Of a DNA stretch of 64,000 bases, positions 7,747-20,022 are shown piece by piece. Every line of letters starts with the position of its first letter. The first letter of the stretch is position 1. The position numbers and the translations under genes are program-made. The stretch is taken from NCBI GenBank assembly GCA_019056595.1, contig CP036163.1:3410001-3474000 (forward strand). The letters are read 5' to 3'. This DNA is from Pectobacterium atrosepticum (GTDB lineage: Bacteria; Pseudomonadota; Gammaproteobacteria; Enterobacterales; Enterobacteriaceae). The notes beneath the pieces were generated by a model. That model had not been told where the DNA came from, made no database searches, and saw only the letters and a list, made by a program, of their open reading frames with translations.

Positions 7747-9048
7747 TTAGATCAGGATGCTGCCGAGGATAAAGCCAAATATCACCGACAGCGTAATGGC
7801 GATCACGCCGGGAATCAGGAAGGAGTGGTTAAACACAAACTTGCCGATGCGCGTTGAGCCGGTGTCGTCCATCTCCACCGCCGCCAGCAGGGTTGGGTAG
7901 GTAGGCAGAACGAACAGGGCAGAAACGGCAGCAAAAGAAGCCACCGCCGTGACCGGAGATACGCCCAGCAGCAGCGCGGCAGGCATCAGCGCCTTCGCCG
8001 TTGCCGCCTGAGAATAAAGCAGCGTGGCGGCGAAGAACAACACGACGGCCAGCATCCACGGGTAGCTTTGCAGCAGTGCGCCTGCGGTGTCCTGAATATC
8101 GGAAATATGCGCTTTAACAAAGGTATCGCCCAGCCAGGCAACGCCCATTACGCAGATACAGGCGCTCATGCCGGACTTAAACGTGCTGGCAGAGAGGATG
8201 CGTGAGGTATCGATCTTGCAAGTGATGCAAATCAGCGTGGCGATGGTCAGCATGAAGACTACGATCGCTTCATTACGTGGCAGAACCGGGTTCTGAATCA
8301 ACCCAACGGTGCCGCTGATTGCCGTCGCATACAGAACGACCGCGATGATGCCAATCAGAAACAGCATCACGGACAGCTTGGCACCCGGTTTGATCTCATG
8401 CTGACTATTACTGCGCCGCGTGGTTTCCCCTTTTTTCAGACGTTCCTGATAAATCGGATCGTCTTTCAGCTCTTTGCCTAGGAAGTTAGTCACAATCGCC
8501 GTCAACATGATCGCTGCCAACGTGGTAGGAATACAGATCCCTAACAGCAGCAGGTAGCTGACGCCATGCGGTTCAAGAATACCGGCGACAAACACCACCG
8601 CCGCAGAGATTGGTGAGGCGGTAATGGCGATTTGCGACGCGACAACGGCGATCGAGAGTGGGCGAGAAGGGCGAATACCTTGCTCTTTGGCGACCTCGGC
8701 GATAACCGGCAGAGTGGAAAATGCGGTGTGCCCGGTTCCTGCTAGAATCGTCATGAAGTAGGTGACCAGTGGCGCGAGAAAGGTGACGTATTTCGGGTGT
8801 TTACGCAGCAATTTCTCCGCCAGACTGACCAAATAATCCATTCCACCCGCCACCTGCATGGCAGCGATGGCGGCGATAACGGCCATGATAATTTCAATGA
8901 CATCAAAAGGGATTACGCCGGGCTTTATCTGAAACCCTAACGTAAGTACAAGCACTCCTAGGCCACCGGCGAAACCAATGCCGATGCCTCCTAGTCGTGC
9001 CCCCAAATAGATGGCGAGCAGAACAATGAATAACTCAAGACCAAGCAT
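7747..9048 (-). CDS. dcuA: Anaerobic C4-dicarboxylate transporter DcuA
   Basis: 433 residues, about ten to twelve hydrophobic segments, with the Dcu-family start MLGLELFIVLLAIYLGARLG. DcuA exchanges aspartate, fumarate and succinate across the inner membrane, mainly in fumarate respiration and aspartate uptake. It follows aspA on the same strand behind an aspA terminator, the standard aspA-dcuA pair, so aspartate taken up by DcuA is deaminated by AspA. An AAGGAGC ribosome site supports the start. Confidence 0.97.
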   Translation of the reverse strand: MLGLELFIVLLAIYLGARLGGIGIGFAGGLGVLVLTLGFQIKPGVIPFDVIEIIMAVIAAIAAMQVAGGMDYLVSLAEKLLRKHPKYVTFLAPLVTYFMTILAGTGHTAFSTLPVIAEVAKEQGIRPSRPLSIAVVASQIAITASPISAAVVFVAGILEPHGVSYLLLLGICIPTTLAAIMLTAIVTNFLGKELKDDPIYQERLKKGETTRRSNSQHEIKPGAKLSVMLFLIGIIAVVLYATAISGTVGLIQNPVLPRNEAIVVFMLTIATLICITCKIDTSRILSASTFKSGMSACICVMGVAWLGDTFVKAHISDIQDTAGALLQSYPWMLAVVLFFAATLLYSQAATAKALMPAALLLGVSPVTAVASFAAVSALFVLPTYPTLLAAVEMDDTGSTRIGKFVFNHSFLIPGVIAITLSVIFGFILGSILI

Positions 9049-9108
9049 GACTATGCTCCTTAATTAATAATAAAAGTTTCATAACTTATTCTTATGGCTG
9101 TATGCGGC

Positions 9109-9149
9109 AAAAAATAAAGGCACGCTGTTCCTCATGAACGGACGTGCCT
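9109..9149 (-). terminator. Terminator between aspA and dcuA
   Basis: Minus-strand hairpin AGGCACG...CGTGCCT followed by TTTATTTTTT, 20 bases after the aspA stop. Partial read-through would give the usual linked but lower expression of dcuA. Confidence 0.8.
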
Positions 9150-9169
9150 GAAAAAATTAAATGTCGGTG

Positions 9170-10609
9170 TTAAGGAAGCTCGTTTTCATCAGTGTAGCGT
9201 TTGGCTTTGTACGCTGGGTGCATCAGGTTCTGGATGGAGAAAATGTCATCCAGCTCAGCTTCTGTCAGCAGACCGCGCTCCAGTACGACTTCACGCACGC
9301 TCTTTCCTGTTTCCGCACAGATTCTGCCGACAATGTCGCCATTGTGGTGGCCGATGAACGGGTTCAGGTACGTCACAATTCCGATGGAGTTGAAAACATA
9401 GGCTTCGCAGACGCCCTTATTAGCGGTGATACCGCTGACGCATTTCTCCAGCAGGTTGTAGCAGGCGTTAGTCAGAATGTGGGTTGATTCAAACATTGCC
9501 TGACCGATAACCGGCTCCATCACGTTTAACTGTAATTGCCCGGCCTCCGACGCCATAGTGACGCAGGTGTCGTTACCGATGACCTTGAAGCACACTTGAT
9601 TGACGACTTCCGGCACCACGGGGTTAACTTTGGCAGGCATGATGGAGGAACCCGCCTGCAACTCTGGCAGGTTGATTTCATTCAGGCCAGCGCGAGGGCC
9701 GGAAGAGAGCAAACGCAGGTCATTACAAATCTTCGACAGCTTCACAGCCAGACGCTTCAGCGAACTGTGTACCATTACATAGGCACCACAGTCTGACGTG
9801 GCTTCGATCAAGTCTTCTGCTGGCACACACGGCAGGCCGCTGACTTCCGCCAAACGCTGTACCGCCAGTTGCTGGTAGCCGTCTGGTGTGTTCAGGCGTG
9901 TACCGATCGCGGTGGCCCCCAGATTGACTTCAAGTAGCAGTTCCGCCGTGCGCAGCAGGTTTTTGATTTCCTCTTGCAACAGCACGTTAAACGCATGAAA
10001 TTCCTGACCGAGCGTCATTGGCACGGCGTCCTGCAACTGGGTCCGCCCCATCTTCAGAACGTCTTCAAATTCTTTGGCTTTGTGCTCGAAGCCATCGCTC
10101 AACTTCGCTATCGCATCCGTCAATTTCAGTATGGCCGCGTAGACCGCGATACGAAATCCGGTGGGGTAGGCATCATTGGTGGATTGGCATTTATTCAGAT
10201 GATCGTTGGGGTTCAGATACTGGTATTCGCCTTTCTGGTGGCCCATCAGCTCCAGACCAATATTGGCTAATACTTCGTTGGTATTCATGTTGACCGACGT
10301 ACCTGCTCCCCCCTGATACACATCTACTGGGAACTGGTCCATGCATTTGCCGTTATTCAGAACTTCATCACAGGCGCGGATGATGACGTCGGCGATTTTT
10401 TTCGGGATAGTTTGTAGCTCTTTGTTCGCCAGCGCGGCGGCTTTCTTCACCATGACCATGCCGCGTACGAACTCGGGAATGTCACTGATTTTATTGTTAC
10501 TGATATAGAAGTTTTCGACGGCGCGCAGCGTATGAACGCCATAATACGCGTCTGCGGGAACTTCTCGGGTGCCTAACAGGTCTTCTTCAATACGGATGTT
10601 TTCTGACAT
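9170..10609 (-). CDS. aspA: Aspartate ammonia-lyase (aspartase)
   Basis: 479 residues. It deaminates L-aspartate to fumarate plus ammonia in the cytoplasm. The superfamily signature [11 protein letters not shown], containing the catalytic serine loop, is intact, as are [15 protein letters not shown] substrate contacts ([10 protein letters not shown]). The start [13 protein letters not shown] agrees with the E. coli protein. The 495-base upstream gap contains a good CRP site, in line with catabolite and anaerobic control known for aspA. Confidence 0.97.
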   Translation of the reverse strand: MSENIRIEEDLLGTREVPADAYYGVHTLRAVENFYISNNKISDIPEFVRGMVMVKKAAALANKELQTIPKKIADVIIRACDEVLNNGKCMDQFPVDVYQGGAGTSVNMNTNEVLANIGLELMGHQKGEYQYLNPNDHLNKCQSTNDAYPTGFRIAVYAAILKLTDAIAKLSDGFEHKAKEFEDVLKMGRTQLQDAVPMTLGQEFHAFNVLLQEEIKNLLRTAELLLEVNLGATAIGTRLNTPDGYQQLAVQRLAEVSGLPCVPAEDLIEATSDCGAYVMVHSSLKRLAVKLSKICNDLRLLSSGPRAGLNEINLPELQAGSSIMPAKVNPVVPEVVNQVCFKVIGNDTCVTMASEAGQLQLNVMEPVIGQAMFESTHILTNACYNLLEKCVSGITANKGVCEAYVFNSIGIVTYLNPFIGHHNGDIVGRICAETGKSVREVVLERGLLTEAELDDIFSIQNLMHPAYKAKRYTDENELP

Positions 10610-11104
10610 GAAAATTCCTATCCTGTTGTACGACTAGTGATGTGACTAGACGTTGTGGGCTGGTTTGTCGGATGGCCTTACTTCGGAAAACGCCTTACTT
10701 CGGAAAATAGCGCGACTACGGATAAACCGTCTTCTCTCGGCAATAGTATCGGGATGTTTGACCAACCATATATCCATTGCCGTGAGGATATGTCGTTACG
10801 ACAGTGAAAAACAGGTGTTTAGATCACTATACTGGCGTTCTCTACCGTTACAGTAAATGAACTGTGATTGTAGTCACGAGTCATTATTTTAGAACAATAA
10901 TCGTGGGGTGGCGGCTTGAAAATGTGCAAAGGCGCACCCATTTAACTAAATCATGATGTGCCGGATCGCAGAACAGTACGCGTGCCTTACCTACTCCATT
11001 AGGAGTAATACGTATCTGGATTTTCAATCGCGATGGCTTAACACGTTTTCATTAACACACGTTCTTATTAACGACAGTACGCGTAAAAAACACAGGAGAA
11101 CCGG
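10610..11104. promoter_or_regulatory. Divergent regulatory gap between aspA and fxsA
   Basis: No gene seen. It contains a near-perfect CRP site (TGTGA-TTGTAG-TCACG) at 10863-10878 and a short tandem repeat near the aspA end (CTTACTTCGGAAAA at 10677-10690 and again at 10693-10706). The CRP site is 254 bases from the aspA start, so it probably belongs to a distal aspA promoter. I could not identify a convincing FNR box. Confidence 0.5.
10863..10878. promoter_or_regulatory. CRP binding site, predicted
   Basis: TGTGATTGTAGTCACG matches the CRP consensus TGTGA-N6-TCACA at 9 of 10 positions. It lies in the aspA-fxsA gap; aspA is a known CRP-activated gene in E. coli. Confidence 0.6.
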
Positions 11105-11575
11105 GTGCGCTGGTTACCGTTATTACTTATTTTTCTTTTAGCTTACATCGAGATATCGCTGTTTATTCACGTGGCTGAAGTGATGGGCGTCGCCATGACG
11201 CTGCTGCTGGTGGTCTTCACATCCTGTCTGGGCGTTTCGCTGGTGCGCAATCAGGGGATGAAAACGCTGGTGCAGATGCAGCAGAAAATGGCGGCAGGTG
11301 AAAGTCCTGCGGCCGAAATGGTAAAAAGCGTTTCGCTGGTGTTGGCGGGCTTCCTGCTCCTGATTCCGGGCTTCCTGACTGACTTTCTGGGGCTGTTGCT
11401 GTTACTGCCGCCTGTGCAGAAAAGCCTGACGTTAAAGCTGATGCCTCACTTGAACATCTGGCGTTCCGGTGCCGGTGCACCGCCTTCCGGCGGGAACACT
11501 TTTGAAGGTGAATACCAGCGCAAGGACGGTGGGCGCGGAAATATTGAACACCGAGACGATCGGGACGACCGTTAA
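11105..11575 (+). CDS. fxsA: FxsA membrane protein
   Basis: 156 residues, GTG start with an ACAGGAGAA ribosome site. Four hydrophobic segments occur in the first 115 residues, then a polar Gly/Arg/Asp-rich tail (GRGNIEHRDDRDDR). FxsA is the suppressor of F exclusion of phage T7; when overproduced it sequesters PifA. Its normal role is unknown. It lies directly upstream of groS-groL as in E. coli. Confidence 0.9.
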   Translation: MRWLPLLLIFLLAYIEISLFIHVAEVMGVAMTLLLVVFTSCLGVSLVRNQGMKTLVQMQQKMAAGESPAAEMVKSVSLVLAGFLLLIPGFLTDFLGLLLLLPPVQKSLTLKLMPHLNIWRSGAGAPPSGGNTFEGEYQRKDGGRGNIEHRDDRDDR

Positions 11576-11600
11576 CGGCGCGACAATCTGAAAAGCAGCT

Positions 11601-11630
11601 AAGGATTATCATATTGATAATCCTTATTTA
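11601..11630 (+). terminator. Terminator after fxsA
   Basis: Perfect palindrome AAGGATTATCA-TA-TTGATAATCCTT followed by ATTTATTA. It separates fxsA from the heat-shock promoter of groS. Confidence 0.65.
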
Positions 11631-11685
11631 TTATCAGATATCAGCGACAAGCGATCGCCTAACGCAAAAAAAATGAATTTTTTCC

Positions 11686-11714
11686 CTTGAAGGGCTAAGA
11701 AACGCCCCCATCTA
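11686..11714 (+). promoter_or_regulatory. Sigma-32 heat-shock promoter of groS-groL
   Basis: CTTGAA at 11686-11691 and CCCCATCT at 11706-11713 with 14 bases between match the sigma-32 consensus (CTTGAAA, CCCCATNT). It lies about 100 bases before groS. No CIRCE element is seen, as expected in enterobacteria. Confidence 0.85.
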
Positions 11715-11778
11715 GAACACCACAAGACCGATTATGAAAGCATAGTCGTTATGAAAACATAGTCGGTGTTTATCCTAA

Positions 11779-12105
<327 letters not shown>

Positions 12106-12138
12106 TTGCGCGTAATCATCTGAACTGAACGAATTTAA

Positions 12139-13800
<1,662 letters not shown>

Positions 13801-13879
13801 TGTGATCCCATTGTTGCCGGAAGCCGTTTTCCGGTGACTAGGGTCAAGTTACAGAAGCTCGTCTTTCTGTCCTTCAAAG

Positions 13880-13917
13880 AGCACTATCCGGTTGTGTACT
13901 GGGTAGTGCTTTTTTTA
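13880..13917 (+). terminator. Terminator of groS-groL
   Basis: AGCACTA...TAGTGCT stem with CC/GG inner pairs, then TTTTTTTA, 80 bases after the groL stop. Confidence 0.8.
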
Positions 13918-14063
13918 TGCGTCAGCATTTCTGGAATGTTGCCACATCGGGGATGAATTGGTTTATAGCGTGTTATCAGGCGAGCATTCTGCGCTACAAT
14001 AGGGACGCTTACTTTATTTACGAATGCTTTTATTTGCAAAGTAACCCTGTTCGGAGTAGGGAA

Positions 14064-14597
14064 ATGTCTGACGATGCGTCAACGCTTCTGCGCACCATAT
14101 CCTGGTTTACTGAACCCCCTTCGGTATTGCCTGAGCACATTGGTGACTGGCTGATGGAAACCAGTTCCATGACGCAGCGGCTTGAAAAATACTGTGCCCA
14201 ACTGAGGGTCACGCTTTGTCGTGAGGGTTTCATTACGCCGCAGATGCTGGGCGAAGAGCGGGATCAACTACCGGCTGACGAACGTTACTGGCTGCGTGAA
14301 GTTGTGCTGTATGGTGACGATCGCCCCTGGCTTTTCGGCCGAACGATTGTCCCGCAACAGACGCTCGAGGGTTCTGGCGCGGCTTTGACGAAAATAGGCA
14401 ATCAGCCGTTAGGTCGCTATCTGTTTGAGCAAAAATCGCTGACGCGTGATTATATTCATACCGGATGCTGCGAAGGCTTATGGGCGCGGCGTTCCCGCCT
14501 GTGTCTTTCGGGTCATCCGTTACTGTTGACTGAGCTTTTCTTACCGGAATCACCGGTTTATTACACACCTGGTGATGAAGGTTGGCAGGTAATTTGA
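14064..14597 (+). CDS. ubiC: Chorismate pyruvate-lyase UbiC
   Basis: 177 residues. It converts chorismate to 4-hydroxybenzoate and pyruvate, the first step of ubiquinone synthesis. Family motifs include YWLREVVLYGDDRPWLFGRT with the conserved Arg, and LWARRSRLCLSGHPLLLTE-type C-terminal core. The start MSDDAST has GGAGTAGGG before it; the frame stays open further upstream without homology. Its TGA stop forms part of the ribosome site of ubiA, so the two are coupled. Confidence 0.95.
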   Translation: MSDDASTLLRTISWFTEPPSVLPEHIGDWLMETSSMTQRLEKYCAQLRVTLCREGFITPQMLGEERDQLPADERYWLREVVLYGDDRPWLFGRTIVPQQTLEGSGAALTKIGNQPLGRYLFEQKSLTRDYIHTGCCEGLWARRSRLCLSGHPLLLTELFLPESPVYYTPGDEGWQVI

Positions 14598-14609
14598 GGA
14601 GATAAATCC

Positions 14610-15473
14610 TTGGAAAGAAGTGTTACAGCAGGGAAATGGCTGGCTTATTGTCGCTTGATGCGGATTGATAAACCGATAGGTTCTCTGCTACTGCTGTGGC
14701 CAACGCTATGGGCGCTGTGGTTGGCGGGAGGGGGAGCACCTGCACCGTGGACGCTCTTTGTTTTTGTCGCTGGTGTTTTCTTAATGCGTGCGGCGGGTTG
14801 CGTCATCAATGATTATGCCGATCGACATTTTGACGGCCATGTAAAACGCACGGCTTCTCGTCCGTTGCCCAGCGGTGAAGTGAGCGAGCAATCTGCTAAA
14901 ATTCTGTTTGTTGTGCTGGTTTTGCTGGCGTTTGGTTTGGTGCTGACGCTGAATAAGATGACTATCTGGCTGTCCGTGGCGGGGCTGGTTCTGGCATGGG
15001 TCTATCCGTTTATGAAACGTGTGAGCCATCTGCCTCAGTTTGTGCTGGGTGCCGCATTCGGCTGGTCGATCCCCATGGCCTATGCTGCGGTGAGCGAAAG
15101 CCTGCCAGCAACCTGCTGGATGATGTTTCTGGCGTATATTTGCTGGACGGTGGCTTACGATACGCAATATGCGATGGTCGATCGTGATGACGACCTGAAG
15201 ATCGGCGTGAAGTCTACGGCGATCCTGTTTGGCCGCTTTGACAATATCATCATCGGATTATTGCAGTTTAGTATGCTGGCGTTATTGCTGGCTTTAGGGA
15301 ATATCACCGGGCTGGGAATTCCCTACACTATTTCGCTGCTGGTCGCTGCTGGGATGTTTATCTATCAGCAAATACTGACTGCCGGGCGTGAACGTGATGC
15401 CTGCTTTAAGGCATTCCATAATAATAAATATGCGGGTATGGCGATATTTATTGGCGTGCTGTTTGGCCTGTAG
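14610..15473 (+). CDS. ubiA: 4-hydroxybenzoate octaprenyltransferase UbiA
   Basis: 287 residues, integral membrane. It attaches the octaprenyl chain to 4-hydroxybenzoate. Both Asp-rich prenyl-diphosphate motifs are present: [15 protein letters not shown] and [12 protein letters not shown]. The start is TTG 14610 after GAGGAG; no better ATG fits. The side-chain donor is made by IspB, whose gene lies at the right end of this window. Confidence 0.95.
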   Translation: MERSVTAGKWLAYCRLMRIDKPIGSLLLLWPTLWALWLAGGGAPAPWTLFVFVAGVFLMRAAGCVINDYADRHFDGHVKRTASRPLPSGEVSEQSAKILFVVLVLLAFGLVLTLNKMTIWLSVAGLVLAWVYPFMKRVSHLPQFVLGAAFGWSIPMAYAAVSESLPATCWMMFLAYICWTVAYDTQYAMVDRDDDLKIGVKSTAILFGRFDNIIIGLLQFSMLALLLALGNITGLGIPYTISLLVAAGMFIYQQILTAGRERDACFKAFHNNKYAGMAIFIGVLFGL

Positions 15474-15489
15474 GCCAATCATCGGATAC

Positions 15490-15520
15490 AAAAAAGCAGC
15501 GATTTATCGCTGCTTTTTTT
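15490..15520. terminator. Bidirectional terminator between ubiA and plsB
   Basis: AAAAAAGCAGCGA-TTTA-TCGCTGCTTTTTTT: a symmetric hairpin with A- and T-runs on both sides, placed between convergent genes. Confidence 0.85.
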
Positions 15521-15613
15521 ATGACGGAATGTTCTGATGCGTTTGTCATGCTAAATGCATCCACGGTTTGATGATGGTATTTCCCCACCATCTTCCCGCG
15601 ACTTTCTGCTGGG

Positions 15614-18091
15614 CTATCCCTGCGTTGTCTCTTCCGCCGTTTGACTACTACTTGTACTTGCTTCCATCTCAGTAGATGAGCTGGCGCTTTCAATAGTTAA
15701 CCGAACCTCCGGGGTGATCAAATCACCGAGGATGTTGTAGATTGTCACGATATCGCCTTGCGCCGCTTCCGCACTGTCGGTGATATACCCTTCTGTACGT
15801 AAGGTCGCTACCAGCGTTGAGAACACCGCTTTATCAAAGAATTCCGGCGCGTTGATACCGTGCAGGACGGACAAGCGCTGTGCCATGTTTCGGCTTTCTT
15901 TCTCCAACGTCCCACGGTTGATTTCTGGATTTGCGCACAGCAACGACAGCGTAATCGCATAACGTTGCAGCGTTTCACGCACGCCTGCCGATAGCAGTTG
16001 TAGCGTACGGATACGTGGCGGGTTAATCGCCAATTGACCATCACGGCTACACAGTAATTCTTGTCGAGTCAGCTCATTCGCTAGCGTTTCCAGTACTCTT
16101 GGCAATTGCTCATTGGAATAGTGTAGGAACAGCTCGGCTTGCAGCAGCGGATAGATCAGCGTGATTTGTCGCACGACTTCGGCAAGTGTAATCCGACGAT
16201 GATGGATGACGATGCTGGCGATCAGCGACGGTAATATCAACAGGTGCTGGATATTATTGCGGTAATACGTCATCAGAACAGCCTGCTCGCGCGGCAGAAT
16301 GATGATGTCACCAATACTGTCCTTCTCCACTTCGAACTTGTTCATGCCCAGCGCGTGTTCCAGTAGTTCATCCGCAGTCTTCTTGGGCGCTGTAATATCT
16401 TTGTGGTAAGGAACCTGACGCAGCAGTTGCAGGTAGCAATCCAACTGTTCGTGCATTTGTTCACGTGTGAGCGAACGCTGGCGTGATGCTAATAGGGCAG
16501 TGGAACACAGGTTCATCGCGTTTGCTGCCGCAGAATTATTGATGCGCACCATGATATCCATAGAGATATCCTGCACCGTCGGTGTTAGCCAGCTTGGACG
16601 CTGCGCCTCGATGGGATCAATCGCGTCACGCCATTGCGGTACATGTTGATTCAGATAGGTTGTTAGCGGGAGCGGTTCGCCGAAGTTCACGTACCCCTGA
16701 CCCAGATTACGTAGCTTACGTAAACCACGCACCATCTGCATAAAGCCTTCTTTTTCCTTCACCGCGCCGCGCAACTCTTTCGCATAGGTGCCGACTTCCA
16801 TCACATGCTCGTAACCGACATAAATCGGCACCAACGTGATAGGGCGCGTGCCGCCTCTGAGCATGGCCTGAATGGTCATGGCTAGCGTGCCGGTTTTGGG
16901 ATCCAGAAGACGCCCTGTACGTGAACGCCCGCCTTCCATGAAGTATTCAACCGAATAACCACGGGCAAACAGCTCGCCCAGATATTCGCGGAAAATCGTG
17001 GAATAGAGCTTGTTGCCCTTGAAGGTTCGGCGAATAAAGAACGCGCCAAGACGGCGGAAGATGGGTCCCGCCGGCCAGAAATTAAGATTGATACCTGCGG
17101 CGATGTGCGGCGGTACTAAGCCTTGATGGTACAGGACGTAGGAGAGCAGCAGGTAATCCATATGGCTGCGGTGGCAGGGCACATAGACAATGCCGTGGCC
17201 ATCCTGCGCCAACTGACGAACGCGTTCGGCGTTATGGACGTTAATCCCCTGATAAAGGCGGTTCCATGTCCAGCTTAATACGCGATCAGACAGACGCACG
17301 GCCTCGTAGGAGAAGTCAGCGGCGATTTCTTCCATGAGCGCAATGGCGTTTTGCTGCGCTTTCTCATGAGAAATTTTCTTACTGCGAGCCTCATCATCTA
17401 CCGCTTTCTTGATCGCTTTGGAGTCCAGCAGCTTGTTAAACAGTTCCTGACGCACCGGTAAGCGTGGGCCAACTGCTGCCAAGCGCTGGCGAGAGAAGTG
17501 CATACGCGCGACACGTGCTAGTTTGTGGGCTATGGTTTTGTCAGTGCCATGCTCGGTCGCCATATAGCGCAGCGACACTGGGCTTGAGAAGCGGACAAAA
17601 CTGTCACGGCCTAGCCACAGAACGGCGAAGAATTTCTCAATGCCGTTGAGCAATCGCAGGTGTGGTGCAGCCTGAGTGTGACCTTCCCGACCAGGGGATC
17701 GCCCAAACATCACGGAAACTGGCACCATCTGTACGTCTAAATCTGGATTGGCGCGATGCAGGTCCAGATAATCGTGGAACAGCTTGACGGATTTCTGCTT
17801 GGGAACGTAATAACGGAAGACGCGCGGCCCGTCATTAATAAAGACGTGGCTAGGGAGTTCTACGCCATTGAATTCGAACGATTGCGAGGGGTCGGGTAAG
17901 CCCAATGCCAGACATTTCGCACGTAGCGTCAAGAGATCCGCCTGAGAGTTATAAGGCAGAACATAGAGTATAGGACGTGAGGGATCTAACCCCAACTCGA
18001 CCACTGGATCTGCGGGAATAACTTTGCTTTTCACCAGCAGTTTCAGCGGGAGATTCAATAATTTATAGTAAATTTTACGCCAACCTGACAT
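15614..18091 (-). CDS. plsB: Glycerol-3-phosphate acyltransferase PlsB
   Basis: 825 residues. The membrane-bound enzyme acylates position 1 of glycerol-3-phosphate from acyl-CoA or acyl-ACP, opening phospholipid synthesis. The catalytic HX4D motif is CHRSHMDYL, and later blocks EGGRSRTGR and [14 protein letters not shown] are intact. The start [15 protein letters not shown] is the conserved one; 70 further open codons upstream lack homology. It is divergent from dgkA, which handles a downstream lipid. Confidence 0.97.
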   Translation of the reverse strand: MSGWRKIYYKLLNLPLKLLVKSKVIPADPVVELGLDPSRPILYVLPYNSQADLLTLRAKCLALGLPDPSQSFEFNGVELPSHVFINDGPRVFRYYVPKQKSVKLFHDYLDLHRANPDLDVQMVPVSVMFGRSPGREGHTQAAPHLRLLNGIEKFFAVLWLGRDSFVRFSSPVSLRYMATEHGTDKTIAHKLARVARMHFSRQRLAAVGPRLPVRQELFNKLLDSKAIKKAVDDEARSKKISHEKAQQNAIALMEEIAADFSYEAVRLSDRVLSWTWNRLYQGINVHNAERVRQLAQDGHGIVYVPCHRSHMDYLLLSYVLYHQGLVPPHIAAGINLNFWPAGPIFRRLGAFFIRRTFKGNKLYSTIFREYLGELFARGYSVEYFMEGGRSRTGRLLDPKTGTLAMTIQAMLRGGTRPITLVPIYVGYEHVMEVGTYAKELRGAVKEKEGFMQMVRGLRKLRNLGQGYVNFGEPLPLTTYLNQHVPQWRDAIDPIEAQRPSWLTPTVQDISMDIMVRINNSAAANAMNLCSTALLASRQRSLTREQMHEQLDCYLQLLRQVPYHKDITAPKKTADELLEHALGMNKFEVEKDSIGDIIILPREQAVLMTYYRNNIQHLLILPSLIASIVIHHRRITLAEVVRQITLIYPLLQAELFLHYSNEQLPRVLETLANELTRQELLCSRDGQLAINPPRIRTLQLLSAGVRETLQRYAITLSLLCANPEINRGTLEKESRNMAQRLSVLHGINAPEFFDKAVFSTLVATLRTEGYITDSAEAAQGDIVTIYNILGDLITPEVRLTIESASSSTEMEASTSSSQTAEETTQG

Positions 18092-18220
18092 AACAACTTG
18101 GAGCCTCTTGTTAGCAATTCGCCGCAAGGATACCAGAAACTGCGTCGGAGATCTGTGGTGATGAGACAACGCAGGTAGGTTAAAATGCGAATTATGTAGA
18201 GTAAAAATAACGGAGGATAA

Positions 18221-18586
18221 ATGAATAAAGCAACGGGGATGACCCGGATTATTAAAGCTACCGGTTATTCCTTTAAGGGGTTGCAGCAGGCGTGGCAGCA
18301 TGAGGCCGCATTTCGTCAGGAAACCATATTGACGATTGTCGGCGTTATTATTGCGTGTTTACTGCCGGTTACGCTGGTCGAGAAACTGCTGCTGATTGGG
18401 TCTGTGGTATTGATTATGTTGTTTGAACTGGCCAACAGCGCTATTGAAGCCGTCGTCGACCGCATTGGCCTTGAACACCACGAATTATCCGGTCGGGCGA
18501 AAGATATTGGGTCGGCGGCCGTCTTTGTTGCCATCTTGTTAGCCGCTGTCGTATGGGGCAGCATCCTCTGGCAACATTTTGCCTGA
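18221..18586 (+). CDS. dgkA: Diacylglycerol kinase DgkA
   Basis: 121 residues, the small trimeric prokaryotic kinase with three membrane helices. It phosphorylates diacylglycerol from membrane-derived oligosaccharide synthesis. The signature EAAFRQE and [15 protein letters not shown], with the essential Glu and Asn, are visible. GGAGGAT is the ribosome site. lexA follows on the same strand, the usual order. Confidence 0.97.
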   Translation: MNKATGMTRIIKATGYSFKGLQQAWQHEAAFRQETILTIVGVIIACLLPVTLVEKLLLIGSVVLIMLFELANSAIEAVVDRIGLEHHELSGRAKDIGSAAVFVAILLAAVVWGSILWQHFA

Positions 18587-18651
18587 TGGCGCGCATAAAC
18601 GAATAAAAGTCAGGGGCTTTGCCTATATCCCGATTCCCAATTGTGCGTTAC

Positions 18652-18688
18652 CTGTATATACTCACAGCAAGACTGTATAAACAACCAG
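18652..18688 (+). promoter_or_regulatory. Two LexA (SOS) boxes before lexA
   Basis: CTGTATATACTCACAG at 18652-18667 and CTGTATAAACAACCAG at 18673-18688, both CTG-N10-CAG, end 8 bases before the lexA start. This is the autorepression arrangement known from E. coli lexA. Confidence 0.95.
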
Positions 18689-18696
18689 GGGGCGGA

Positions 18697-19305
18697 ATGA
18701 AAGTATTAACAGCAAGGCAGCAGCAGGTTTATGACTTGATCCGCGATCATATTGCGCACTCCGGAATGCCGCCAACACGCGCGGAAATTGCTCAGCAGCT
18801 GGGATTTCGCTCTCCGAATGCGGCTGAAGAACATCTGAAAGCGCTGGCGCGTAAAGGCGTGATTGAAATTGTGTCGGGCGCTTCTCGTGGTATTCGTCTG
18901 TTAATGGAAGAAGAAACGGGTATTCCTCTGGTTGGCCGCGTAGCGGCTGGTGAACCTCTGCTGGCACAGGAACATATCGAATGCCGCTATCAGGTTGACC
19001 CTGCGATGTTTAAACCTAGCGCTGATTTCTTGCTGCGAGTCAGTGGTATGTCGATGAAAAATATCGGTATTATGGATGGCGATTTGCTGGCCGTACATAA
19101 AACAGAAGACGTGCGTAACGGGCAGATTGTGGTGGCACGTATTGACGATGAAGTGACAGTTAAACGACTGAAAAAACAAGGTAATACTGTGCATCTTCTC
19201 GCTGAAAATGAAGAGTTCGCTCCCATCGTTGTCGACCTGCGTCAGCAAAGTTTTTCGATAGAAGGCTTAGCGGTTGGCGTTATTCGTAACAGCGACTGGA
19301 GCTAA
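18697..19305 (+). CDS. lexA: LexA repressor
   Basis: 202 residues. The N-terminal winged helix ([20 protein letters not shown]) binds SOS boxes. The self-cleavage site is Ala84-Gly85 (VAAGEPL), with Ser119 and Lys156 as the catalytic dyad. RecA on single-stranded DNA triggers cleavage. The start at 18697 matches E. coli and follows the two boxes. The usual downstream gene dinF is absent here. Confidence 0.98.
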   Translation: MKVLTARQQQVYDLIRDHIAHSGMPPTRAEIAQQLGFRSPNAAEEHLKALARKGVIEIVSGASRGIRLLMEEETGIPLVGRVAAGEPLLAQEHIECRYQVDPAMFKPSADFLLRVSGMSMKNIGIMDGDLLAVHKTEDVRNGQIVVARIDDEVTVKRLKKQGNTVHLLAENEEFAPIVVDLRQQSFSIEGLAVGVIRNSDWS

Positions 19306-19754
19306 TCGTCCGCACTGATGCACTGCTTGCCTATCTGGATCAGTGCATCATGTTCCGTGTGTTAATTCGCTAGTAATATATATTTAGTTACATTTGGCGT
19401 GTGTTTTCTACGACTCCCATTACCCCCTGTTTTTTCACTGCTTTTTTGCGGTGATTTCCCCTTTCTTTGTGCCATTCTAGTTACAGATACTTGGTTTTTT
19501 ATTTTTAGTGAAATATTCGACTATAATTTCCACCAAGGTAAGCATTTTTATCTTGATTGGTCGTTTGGCGATTGATCATTAGCCACCACATTTAGGTCAG
19601 CCCAGTAATCAAGGGAGACAGTGGCGAAGAGCACCGTGGTGGCTCACATATTTATGATGCTGCTTACTGAATAATCTTATTTATCTGAAACTGACGCATA
19701 AGTCGGTAGTTACGATTTTTTTATGCGCAATGCACCTAAGGTATGGAGATTCTT
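19306..19754. other. 449-base gap between lexA and yjbJ, no gene, structured
   Basis: In E. coli dinF occupies this position; no trace of it is seen. Close to lexA is a 10-bp hairpin (TGATGCACTG / CAGTGCATCA, 19316-19350), probably the lexA terminator. Further on, AGCCACCAC at 19581-19589 and GTGGTGGCT at 19636-19644 form a perfect 9-bp inverted repeat around a 46-base loop, which may be part of a leader or small RNA. The gap is AT-rich. Confidence 0.4.
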
Positions 19755-19964
19755 ATGAATAAAGACCAAGCCAGCGGTAACTGGAAACAGTTTAAAGGTA
19801 AAGCGAAAGAGCAATGGGGCAAATTAACTGATGACGATCTGACGGTCATTGAAGGTAAACGTGACCAACTGGTGGGTAGGATCCAGGAGCGTTACGGGTA
19901 CGAAAAGGAAGCGGCGGAGAAAGAAGTGAAACACTGGGAAGATCACCACAAATATCACTGGTAG
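19755..19964 (+). CDS. yjbJ: CsbD-family stress protein YjbJ
   Basis: 69 residues, with the family pattern MNKDQASGNWKQFKGKAKEQ and a second half EGKRDQLVGRIQERYGYEKE. CsbD proteins are abundant in stationary phase and stress; their function is unknown. The conserved start is the ATG at 19755, not the one at 19743. A ribosome site GGAGAT precedes it. Convergent with zur, as in E. coli. Confidence 0.9.
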   Translation: MNKDQASGNWKQFKGKAKEQWGKLTDDDLTVIEGKRDQLVGRIQERYGYEKEAAEKEVKHWEDHHKYHW

Positions 19965-19992
19965 CAAACGCGATATCTCCCCGTAGAAAAGA

Positions 19993-20022
19993 AACGATAG
20001 CCTCTCAGGGCTATCGTTTTTT
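19993..20022. terminator. Terminator shared by yjbJ and zur
   Basis: AACGATAGCC-TCTCA-GGCTATCGTT followed by TTTT on the plus strand. The right arm overlaps the last codons and stop (TAG, 20011-20013 complement) of zur. Confidence 0.8.
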
